Of a stretch of DNA of 56,395 bases, positions 50,009 to 56,395 are shown piece after piece. The DNA is from Parafannyhessea sp902761955 (GTDB taxonomy: Bacteria; Actinomycetota; Coriobacteriia; Coriobacteriales; Atopobiaceae). The position numbers and the translations under genes were made by a program. The stretch spans positions 1 to 56,395 of the forward strand of contig CACWMM010000012.1 of NCBI GenBank assembly GCA_902761955.1, written 5' to 3'. Position 1 is the stretch's first letter. Each line of letters starts with the position of its first letter. The notes under the pieces are model-generated. The model saw only the letters and a program-made list of their open reading frames with translations. It made no database searches and was not told the DNA's origin.

Positions 50009-50317
50009 ATGGACGTGATGCAGGCGGCGAAAATTGCCGCCGACTATATAGCTATGCTCGAGAGATTGACGATTGATCCGGATGAGCCCGACATGAGCAA
50101 CGGGCTTCTACGCGACATTCACTTTTCCGTAGAGGGAACACACTTTGACGAGTCAGATGGGCACTGGAGAATCGAGGTGGGGTTCTCGAGGCCATGGGAC
50201 CAGGCACGCTCCCCTCTTGCCGGTATTGCCAGTGTTCCTACCTATGACAACCGCACGTACAAAGCGCTGACCATTGATGATTCCACAGGCAAGGTACTAG
50301 CCTACGAGCGTATGTAG
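50009..50317 (+). CDS. Small protein of unknown function, 102 aa
   Basis: It starts at an ATG behind AAGGAGG. The sequence is acidic and mixed alpha/beta: an N-terminal helix (VMQAAKIAADYIAMLERLT), two strands around HWRIEVGFSRPWDQA, and a C-terminal TGKVLAYERM strand. No signal, membrane segment or Cys. Base composition is less GC-rich than its neighbours. The strand pattern with W-x-I-x-V-x-F is reminiscent of small immunity or hypothetical accessory proteins, but no family is recognised and no toxin gene is adjacent. Confidence 0.7.
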   Translation: MDVMQAAKIAADYIAMLERLTIDPDEPDMSNGLLRDIHFSVEGTHFDESDGHWRIEVGFSRPWDQARSPLAGIASVPTYDNRTYKALTIDDSTGKVLAYERM

Positions 50318-50472
50318 GCTTTGCTGACGGCGCGACTTCGCAAGTCGCGCCCGTTGGGCTCTGATGATGTTGTGCCATTGCATCCGGTCGCACTCGCGCC
50401 GGGACGCTCGGGGTGCGACAATGGGACGACTAGCGACATGACGTGCGGGCGACCCCAGGGAGGTGCGACGCG

Positions 50473-51894
50473 TTGGCAGAAAAGCGAAGGCCCAGCAAGA
50501 GGCAGTCGCGCCCCAAGGGGCAGAGGGCCCAGGGCCACGTGCCTTCTCGTTGTGGCAGCGAGCGTTCGGGCGGCGCCGCGGCCCACGGCACGCCCCGGAC
50601 CGGCACGTCGCGCGCGACCGGCACGCCACGCGCTTCTCGCGGAAGCAGGGGCAGCTCGCGCAGCAGCCTCGGAAGCTCCATGGGCACGTCGCACGCCGCC
50701 AGGTACGGGGTGTCCCACGCAAGCCACAGGGGCACGGGCTCCCACGCGCCGCATGACGCCGCGAACTCGCGAGAAGTGCGCGGCACCAGGGCGGACCGCG
50801 GGCGCGAGGTGCGCTCCCGCGACGGTCGCGGCCATGAGGCGCGCCAGCCGCGCAAGATGCTCCGCCCGAAGGATACCGGCCTCGAGCTGCGGCGCGAGGA
50901 GTACGGGCAAACCAGCCTCGGCGCACGCAGCCAGACGAGCCGCCGCCGGCAGGAAAGCCGGCTTCGCAAGATCCGCGACCTGGGCTCCACCAGGCCGCCG
51001 TTTCCGTTCAAGCCGCTCATCGCCATCGTGGCGGTGCTCCTGGTGGCAAGCGTCGGCGTTCTTGCGGGCACCAGCATCATGCGCGCGCTGCGGCAGCCGG
51101 CCCAGACGCAGGAGGCCGGCGGCAAGGTCGTGATGAAAGGCGGAAGGTCCACCGCCATCGACGACAGCGCGAAGATCTTCACCACCACGTACGACTGGGA
51201 CAACGCCACCACCAAGCGCGGGCGCATCAGCTACAAGATGGGCGGGACCGTGGTCTCGCGCACCGGCATCGACGTGTCCGAGCACAACGGCAAGATCGAC
51301 TGGTCCAAGGTCGCGGCGGACGGCATCGACTTCACGTACATCCGCATTGGCTACCGCGGCAGCGTCGAGGGCAACATCACGCACGACAAGCGCTTCGAGC
51401 AGAACTTCGATGGCGCGCGCAAGAACGGGCTGGACGTGGGCGTGTACTTCTTCTCGCAGGCCATTACGGCAGAGGAGGCGCGCGACGAGGCGCGCTACGT
51501 GGTGAAGCAGCTGGACGGCTACGCCACCGAGTACCCCGTCGTGTTCGACATGGAGCCTTCCACCAGCGGCGACGACCGCGTGTCGAGCCTGACGAACGAC
51601 CAGATGACCGCCATCGCGAAGGCGTTCTGCAAGGAGCTGCAGAAGAACGGCTACTACGCGTGCGTCTATGGCAGCCGCGCGGACCTGGCGCACTACGACC
51701 TCGCCGCGCTTTCGCGCTACGGCTTCTGGTACGCGGAGTACGCGAAGGCGCCCACGATGGCGCTGCGCTACGGCATCTGGCAGTACACGGACTCCGGAAA
51801 GGTGGACGGCATCGACGGCAACGTCGATCTGGACATCGACCTCACCGGGGCGCTGGAAAAGGTTCAGAGGGCCGAGAAGAGCAAGGCACAATGA
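50473..51894 (+). CDS. GH25 lysozyme with a long basic N-terminal region and membrane anchor
   Basis: The 473-aa protein starts with TTG 50473 after AGGGAGG. Residues ~1-175 are Arg/Ser/Gly/His-rich low-complexity sequence, followed by one membrane helix (LIAIVAVLLVASVGVLAGTSI, ~180-200) and a linker. The GH25 muramidase domain (~250-465) has GIDVSEHNGKIDWSKV, FTYIRIGYRG, VYFFSQAITAEEA, the catalytic Asp/Glu motif VFDMEPS, and IWQYTDSGKVDGIDGNVDLD. The enzyme domain should lie outside, cleaving peptidoglycan, with the basic tail inside. The stop overlaps the CDF gene (ATGA). Confidence 0.9.
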   Translation: MAEKRRPSKRQSRPKGQRAQGHVPSRCGSERSGGAAAHGTPRTGTSRATGTPRASRGSRGSSRSSLGSSMGTSHAARYGVSHASHRGTGSHAPHDAANSREVRGTRADRGREVRSRDGRGHEARQPRKMLRPKDTGLELRREEYGQTSLGARSQTSRRRQESRLRKIRDLGSTRPPFPFKPLIAIVAVLLVASVGVLAGTSIMRALRQPAQTQEAGGKVVMKGGRSTAIDDSAKIFTTTYDWDNATTKRGRISYKMGGTVVSRTGIDVSEHNGKIDWSKVAADGIDFTYIRIGYRGSVEGNITHDKRFEQNFDGARKNGLDVGVYFFSQAITAEEARDEARYVVKQLDGYATEYPVVFDMEPSTSGDDRVSSLTNDQMTAIAKAFCKELQKNGYYACVYGSRADLAHYDLAALSRYGFWYAEYAKAPTMALRYGIWQYTDSGKVDGIDGNVDLDIDLTGALEKVQRAEKSKAQ

Positions 51895-53069
51895 CAGAGT
51901 GGCTGGTACATAGGTTCATCCACGATGCAGACCAAACGGACCGCGCCGACGTGAGAAACGCGCACGGCACGCTCGCGAGCATCGTGTGCATCGTCTGCAA
52001 CATCCTGTTGTGCACGACGAAGGGGCTCGTGGGCCTGGCTGCCGGGTCGCTCTCCGTCGTGGCGGACGCCGTGAACAACCTGACGGACGCCTCGAGCAAC
52101 ATCGTGAGCCTCATAGGCTTCAAGCTCGCAAGTCGTCCCGCGGACAAGGGCCACCCCTACGGACACGGTCGCATCGAGTACCTCGCTGGCGTCATCGTGG
52201 CGTTCATCATCGTGGTCGTGGGCTTCGACCTTGCGAAGACCTCGTTCCAGAAGATCCTGAACCCGGAGCCCACGGACTTCTCGCTCGCGGTGGTTGCGGC
52301 GCTGCTGCTGTCCATTGTCGTAAAGACGTGGATGGCGTGCTTCAACCATGCGTTTGCAAGGCGCATCGACTCGGTCACGCTGGAGGCGACGTCGCAGGAC
52401 TCCAAGAACGACGTGATCACGACGTCCGCAGTACTGGTCGCAGGCATCGTGAGCAGGCTCACCGGCATCGACCTGGACGGCGTGGCCGGACTTGCCGTTG
52501 GCGCGTTCATCGTGTGGAGCGGCTTCGAGCTGGTGCGCGACACGCTCGACCCCCTGCTGGGCCAGGCGCCAGACCCAAAGCTCGTGAGCCACATCCACGA
52601 CACGATCATGAGCTACCCCGGCGTGCTGGGCACGCACGACCTGATGGTGCACGACTACGGCCCCGGTCGCAAGTTCGCGAGCGCCCACGTAGAGATGGCG
52701 GCGGAGATCGACCCCATCCGCAGCCACGAGGTGCTGGACTCCATCGAGCACTACTTCGCGGACGAGGAGAACCTGCCCCTGGTGCTGCACTACGACCCCA
52801 TCGTCACGTTCGACCCCGAGGACCGCGACCTGCGCCACTGGGTGTCAGACCAGGTGAAGACCATCGACGGACGCCTGACCGTGCACGACGTGCGCACGAC
52901 GCGTCAGGACGGCACCCTGCACGTGTCGCTGGACTGCGTGCGCCCGCACGACCTGCCCATGACCGACGAGGAGCTGAGCGCGCGCATCTGCAAGATCCTG
53001 CACGAGCGCTGCGCAGACGCCGTCTGCCACGTGACCGTGGACTCGAGCTACGTCTCTACCGGCGTCTAG
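51891..53069 (+). CDS. Cation diffusion facilitator (Zn/Mn/Fe efflux) family transporter
   Basis: The 392-aa protein has six membrane helices with the CDF metal site: VVADAVNNLTD (Asp/Asn/Asp) in helix 2 and SQDSKNDVITT in helix 5. HPYGHGRIEY lies between helices 2 and 3, and GQAPDPKL follows helix 6. The C-terminal cytoplasmic metallochaperone-like domain is extended (~150 residues) by HYDPIVTFDPEDRDLR and a second ferredoxin-like half. It exports divalent metal by proton exchange; the metal is not clear. Translationally coupled to the upstream lysozyme. Confidence 0.92.
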   Translation: MTEWLVHRFIHDADQTDRADVRNAHGTLASIVCIVCNILLCTTKGLVGLAAGSLSVVADAVNNLTDASSNIVSLIGFKLASRPADKGHPYGHGRIEYLAGVIVAFIIVVVGFDLAKTSFQKILNPEPTDFSLAVVAALLLSIVVKTWMACFNHAFARRIDSVTLEATSQDSKNDVITTSAVLVAGIVSRLTGIDLDGVAGLAVGAFIVWSGFELVRDTLDPLLGQAPDPKLVSHIHDTIMSYPGVLGTHDLMVHDYGPGRKFASAHVEMAAEIDPIRSHEVLDSIEHYFADEENLPLVLHYDPIVTFDPEDRDLRHWVSDQVKTIDGRLTVHDVRTTRQDGTLHVSLDCVRPHDLPMTDEELSARICKILHERCADAVCHVTVDSSYVSTGV

Positions 53070-53137
53070 CTGCGAACCTCATGAAGCTCCCTTATGGCGC
53101 CCTCGGGTGTGACGGCCACGTGGTCCGTGGCGGCCGC

Positions 53138-53836
53138 CTACGCCAGCCCCGCGGCCATGCGCTCCACGATCGCTGCGCAGCGCAGCGCCATCTTGCGCTC
53201 GAACGCCGGGTAGTCCGTGGCGGAGGCGCCGTTCGCCTCGTCGGATATGGTGCGTACGATCGCGAACGGGATGCCGTTCACGTGGCACGCCTGCGCGATG
53301 GCGGCACCCTCCATCTCGCAGCACAGCGCGCCGAACTCGTCCTGGATCCACCGGCGCGTGGCGTCCTCGTGCACGAACTTGTCGCCGGAGGCCACACGCC
53401 CCTCGAACACGCCCGCCTCCGGCGCCACGGCGCGCGCCGCGGCGACGGCGGCCTCGCGCAGTGCCGGGTCCGCCGCAAACGCAAGCGTGTCCATGCCGGG
53501 GCACTGGCCGGGCCGGTAGCCCAAGTTCTGCACGTCCATGTCGTAGTTGACGACGTCCGTGGAAACGACGACGTCGCCTATGCCCACGCGCGCGTCCAGC
53601 GAGCCGGCCACGCCCGTATTCACCACGCGGTCAGCCCCAAAGCGCACGGCGAGCGTCTGCGCGCACATGGCGGCGTTGATGCTGCCCACGCCGCAGCGCA
53701 CCACGATCGCGTCCGTACCGCCCAGGCGGCCCTCGCTAAACTCCATGCCGCCCACGCACGTCACGCGCACGCCGTCGAGGTGGGCCCTCAGCAGCTCCAC
53801 CTCGACGTCCATCGCGCCGATGATTCCCAGCGCCAC
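53138..53836 (-). CDS. mtnN: 5'-methylthioadenosine/S-adenosylhomocysteine nucleosidase
   Basis: The 232-aa enzyme cleaves adenine from methylthioadenosine and S-adenosylhomocysteine. It starts with GTG after GGAG. IIGAMDVEVELL, the phosphorylase-fold VVNTGVAGSLDARVGIGDVV, the catalytic Glu in CCEMEGAAIAQ and Asp in RTISDEANG are present. It is the second gene of a luxS-mtnN pair (4-bp gap), so its product S-ribosylhomocysteine is passed directly to LuxS. Confidence 0.95.
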   Translation of the reverse strand: MALGIIGAMDVEVELLRAHLDGVRVTCVGGMEFSEGRLGGTDAIVVRCGVGSINAAMCAQTLAVRFGADRVVNTGVAGSLDARVGIGDVVVSTDVVNYDMDVQNLGYRPGQCPGMDTLAFAADPALREAAVAAARAVAPEAGVFEGRVASGDKFVHEDATRRWIQDEFGALCCEMEGAAIAQACHVNGIPFAIVRTISDEANGASATDYPAFERKMALRCAAIVERMAAGLA

Positions 53837-53840
53837 GCGC

Positions 53841-54332
53841 CTACTCCGCGCCGGGGTAGGTCATGTGCGCGTCGTCGATCGCGTACAGCGTGTTGTCCAG
53901 GTAGCGCCTGGCCCACCAGTGCGCCTGGTTCAGGTCCGCGTCGTGCCAGTTGCCGCACTCCGCCGGCTTTGCGCCGGGAATCTCCCCCTCGAAGTCGCGG
54001 GCAAACTCGAAGGCGCGCGTGACCAGCGGCAGCACCTCCTTGGGCGTGCACTCGCCAAACACGATGAGATAGAAGCCGGTGCGGCAGCCCATGGGCCCAA
54101 AGTACACGATGCGGCTCGCCCACTCCTCGTCGTTGCGCAGGAACGTGGCCAGCAGGTGCTCGATGGCGTGCACGGCGGCCGTGTCCATGACCGGCTCGCG
54201 GTTGGGCGCGGTCAGGCGCAGGTCGAAGGTGGTGATGACGGCGCCGGACGCCGGGTCGCGGTCGACGCGGCTCACGTAGACGCCGGGCTCCAGGCGAAGG
54301 TGGTCGATGGTGAAGCTTGCGATCTGCTCCAT
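53841..54332 (-). CDS. luxS: S-ribosylhomocysteine lyase
   Basis: The 163-aa enzyme makes homocysteine and the autoinducer-2 precursor 4,5-dihydroxypentane-2,3-dione. It starts at ATG 54332 behind AGGAG. Metal ligands are the HAIEH motif near residue 52 and the later Cys in the AECGNWHDAD block near 125. VYFGPMGCRTGFYL carries the catalytic Cys. Together with mtnN it completes S-adenosylhomocysteine detoxification and feeds homocysteine to metH. It is divergent from an S-adenosylhomocysteine-hydrolase-like gene. Confidence 0.96.
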   Translation of the reverse strand: MEQIASFTIDHLRLEPGVYVSRVDRDPASGAVITTFDLRLTAPNREPVMDTAAVHAIEHLLATFLRNDEEWASRIVYFGPMGCRTGFYLIVFGECTPKEVLPLVTRAFEFARDFEGEIPGAKPAECGNWHDADLNQAHWWARRYLDNTLYAIDDAHMTYPGAE

Positions 54333-54401
54333 GGTGTCTCCTGTCGTTGGGCTCCGGGGGTCGTCCCGCGGAGCGGTTTGCGTTCGTAGTGACGATACTT
54401 C

Positions 54402-56060
54402 ATGTACCCACCGCAGGCGGTGCGACCGCGCGTTCTCCAAAGGCATCACACGCGGTCCGAAACACGGGAGAAACCCACGCCATCCGGTTTCGCATATCAT
54501 GTTTCCACAACGGTCGGCGCGCGCCGCGAGGACGCGCCGCAATGCGACCCGGGAGGAACCACGGACACCTTCGCACACTGGGCCTGCGCGTGGGCGCAGG
54601 CCACAAACTCATCGCTTGCGGGCTCGCGCGTGCTCGTGGACGCGCAGGACCTCGCGCGCGGAGGCGAGGCGCTTGCCCTGCGCATGGCGGAGTGGGGCCT
54701 CGTCCCTACGAACGATGCCGCACGGGCTGATTTTACCTACCCCGACCTGCCCAAACGCCAGGACCTTACCGCGGCGGACGCCTGGGCGCGCGCCGAGAGG
54801 GGCATGCCCGTCTCGGCGGAGCTCGCACGCCGGATCGCGGCGGAAGGCCTGCTTCGCGGCGTCCACATCGCGCTCAGCCTCATCGTGGAGCCAAAGACGG
54901 CCGTCCTCGTGGAGCGCCTTGCCGCGGCCGGCGCCACCGTGGGCGTGTACTGCCACGCGCACGAATGCGACCAGGCCATCGCCAACCAGATCCGCGCCCG
55001 CGGCTACGCCATAGAGGCGGATGCCGCGTGGACGCCCGCGCAGGAGCGCGAGGGGTCGCTCCGCCTCATGGACCGCATACGGCCCGACGTCGTCATCGAC
55101 GACGGCGCGAACTTCTCGCGCCTCATGGTGATGGAGCGCCCGACCCTGGCGGCGAGGCTCGTGGGCGTCGCGGAGGAGACCACCTCCGGCGTCCGCGCGT
55201 TCACGGCCATGCAGCAGGAAGGCGAGCTGCCGTTTCCCGTCGTGGCGGTCAACGACTCCCGCCTGAAGACCGGCTTCGACAACCGCCACGGCACGGGAGA
55301 GACCTGCGCCGCCACGACGATGTCCCTCGTAGGACCGTCGTTCTTCTCCGCCGCCGGAGGTGCACGCGTCACCGTGGTGGGCTTTGGCCCCGTCGGCGAG
55401 GGCTTCGCCCGTCGCGTGCGGGCGCTGGGCGCGCGCGTGACCGTGGCGGAGGCGGACCCCGTCCGCGCGCTTGAGGCGAGCTTCGCCGGCTTCGCGGTCG
55501 CCCCGCTCGACAGCGCGCTTCCCGCCACGGACATGGCGGTCTCGGCCACGGGCGTGCGCCACACGCTCCCCGCAGACGCTCTCCGCCTGCTGCCAGACGG
55601 CGCCACCGTCGCAGTCATCGGCGGCATCGCAAACGAGGTGGCCCTTGACCAGGTGCTTTCCCAGGGCGGCACGCTGCGCCCGGGCGAGAAGACCGGCGTC
55701 TCGTGGCTGGACGTGCCCCAGGGTCCCACCCTCAGGCTGCTCGCGTCCGGCGACGGCGTGAACTACGCCGCCGGCCCCGGCAACCCCATAGAGATCATGG
55801 ACCTGAGCTTCGCCGTGCAGCTCGCCGCCGTCGAGCACCTGCTGCGCCACGCGGGGTCGCTGCCCGCAAAGGTGCTGCGGCTGGGTCCCGAGGTAGACCG
55901 CCGCATCGCATCCATCGCGCTCGAGACGCGCGGCATCCGCACGGAGAGCGCGCCGTCCACCCCCACCTTCGTGCCGGACTGGCGCGTCACCCGCTACGCC
56001 GACACCGCCGGCACCGCCGGCACCACCCCCGCCCCAACAAACCGGAAGAGGCACGCATGA
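54402..56060 (+). CDS. S-adenosylhomocysteine hydrolase-like protein (divergent paralogue)
   Basis: The frame is 552 codons from the only upstream ATG (54402), but this ATG has no ribosome site. A strong GGGAGG lies at 54551-54556 with only ACG (54561) in frame nearby, so the true start is uncertain and the mature protein may be ~499 aa. Hydrolase landmarks: IALSLIVEPKTAVLVERL, VIDDGANFSRL, GVAEETTSGV, NDSRLKTGFDN (catalytic Lys/Asp region), NAD fold VVGFGPVGEGFARR, then NYAAGPGNPIEIMDLSF. Changes from ordinary enzymes include GGIANEV where GHFDNEI is usual and GNP for GHP. Its stop overlaps the amidohydrolase start. It may act on S-inosylhomocysteine. Confidence 0.82.
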   Translation: MYPPQAVRPRVLQRHHTRSETREKPTPSGFAYHVSTTVGARREDAPQCDPGGTTDTFAHWACAWAQATNSSLAGSRVLVDAQDLARGGEALALRMAEWGLVPTNDAARADFTYPDLPKRQDLTAADAWARAERGMPVSAELARRIAAEGLLRGVHIALSLIVEPKTAVLVERLAAAGATVGVYCHAHECDQAIANQIRARGYAIEADAAWTPAQEREGSLRLMDRIRPDVVIDDGANFSRLMVMERPTLAARLVGVAEETTSGVRAFTAMQQEGELPFPVVAVNDSRLKTGFDNRHGTGETCAATTMSLVGPSFFSAAGGARVTVVGFGPVGEGFARRVRALGARVTVAEADPVRALEASFAGFAVAPLDSALPATDMAVSATGVRHTLPADALRLLPDGATVAVIGGIANEVALDQVLSQGGTLRPGEKTGVSWLDVPQGPTLRLLASGDGVNYAAGPGNPIEIMDLSFAVQLAAVEHLLRHAGSLPAKVLRLGPEVDRRIASIALETRGIRTESAPSTPTFVPDWRVTRYADTAGTAGTTPAPTNRKRHA

Positions 56061-56395
56061 GCGTCACCCTGTACGAAGCCCCGCTGGTGATTCCCGTCAC
56101 CGGCCCCGTCATCTGCGACGGCGCCGTCGCGGTGCGCGACGGCCGCGTCCTGCACGTGGGCACGCGCGACTGGGTGCGGCAGAAGCTCGCGGAGGACGTG
56201 GACGACCGCTCGCAGGTGGAGCTCCGTCGCTGGGGCGGCCTCGTCACGCCCGGCCTGGTGAACGCCCACACCCACCTGCAGTACACCGGCATGGCATCCG
56301 TCGGCTCGCGCACGTACGCGAGCTTTCGCGACTGGGAGCTCGCGTTCAACAAGATATACGACAGCCCCAAGCCCAAGCCGTGGCGCCAGTGGGCG
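56057..56395 (+). CDS. Amidohydrolase, nucleoside/SAH deaminase-like (partial, 3' end beyond window)
   Basis: The first 113 codons are visible, starting at ATG 56057 (site GGAAGAGG) and overlapping the previous stop by ATGA. An N-terminal beta-sandwich (ICDGAVAVRDGRVLHVGTRD) leads to the metal site VTPGLVNAHTHLQYTG (HxH), as in the MtaD/SsnA/TrzA deaminase group that includes methylthioadenosine/S-adenosylhomocysteine deaminases. Overlap with the hydrolase-like gene implies a joint pathway. The remaining metal and catalytic residues are outside the window, so specificity is inferred from context. Confidence 0.8.
   Translation, partial: MSVTLYEAPLVIPVTGPVICDGAVAVRDGRVLHVGTRDWVRQKLAEDVDDRSQVELRRWGGLVTPGLVNAHTHLQYTGMASVGSRTYASFRDWELAFNKIYDSPKPKPWRQWA

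Noticed and set aside
54333..54560. SAH riboswitch upstream of luxS or the hydrolase-like gene
   Set aside because: The characteristic core was not seen on either strand; only short GC-rich hairpins.

Overview
The window is a stretch of high-GC bacterial chromosome. Gene content and codon use point to an anaerobic actinobacterium of class Coriobacteriia, most likely the Olsenella/Atopobium group. Reasons: strongly GC-biased third codon positions, frequent TTG/GTG starts behind good Shine-Dalgarno sites, a 2-hydroxyacyl-CoA dehydratase-type activase, and a NifU-like plus GGGtGRT gene pair. The taxon is inferred; no rRNA, tRNA or CRISPR array was recognised. Genes for asnS, murI, metH and fumC mark it as chromosomal.

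Layout. 1-5.5 kb: a giant activase-like protein (runs off the left edge) behind a TetR regulator. 5.9-7.7 kb: two tandem Tat-exported lipoprotein amino-acid-binding proteins without permease or ATPase. 7.9-16.6 kb: VOC protein, DUF554 membrane protein, AAA/DUF4143 ATPase, SWIM-SNF2 helicase, two coupled EamA transporters, and an HI0074-type protein. 16.9-18.6 kb: the NifU-like/GGGtGRT operon. 18.8-24.4 kb: anchored hydrolase, aquaglyceroporin, DegV, MurI, FKBP isomerase, a 92-aa protein and Pth2. 24.6-28.7 kb: metF, a stand-alone MetH reactivation domain and metH. 28.8-32.0 kb: zinc-ribbon/C-type-lectin membrane protein, GH3 protein and CorA. 32.3-43.7 kb: a visibly lower-GC carbohydrate island. 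It holds an MtlR-type regulator, galactitol-type PTS EIIA/EIIB/EIIC, class II aldolase, an unknown membrane protein, DhaK, DhaL and a fused DhaK-DhaL kinase, flanked by HAD and histidine phosphatases. 43.9-50.3 kb: asnS, fRMsr, a B3/B4-domain protein, fumC plus malic enzyme, and a small unknown gene. 50.5-56.4 kb: GH25 lysozyme/CDF pair, then luxS-mtnN facing an S-adenosylhomocysteine-hydrolase-like gene overlapped by an amidohydrolase that runs off the right edge.

How they fit together. MetF, MetH and its reactivase remethylate homocysteine. MtnN plus LuxS detoxify S-adenosylhomocysteine. The divergent hydrolase-like/amidohydrolase pair suggests a second route, possibly deamination followed by hydrolysis. 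FumC plus malic enzyme interconvert fumarate, malate and pyruvate. The PTS island probably imports and phosphorylates an unidentified polyol or ketose, cleaves it by aldolase and phosphorylates a short-chain product with DhaK-type kinases.

Less expected signals are a recurrent purine-rich motif, GGGCGAGAAGAAC, scattered through gene borders, several operator-like palindromes, and proteins whose diagnostic residues are altered (aquaporin NQA box, GH3 without the usual His, SAH-hydrolase paralogue).
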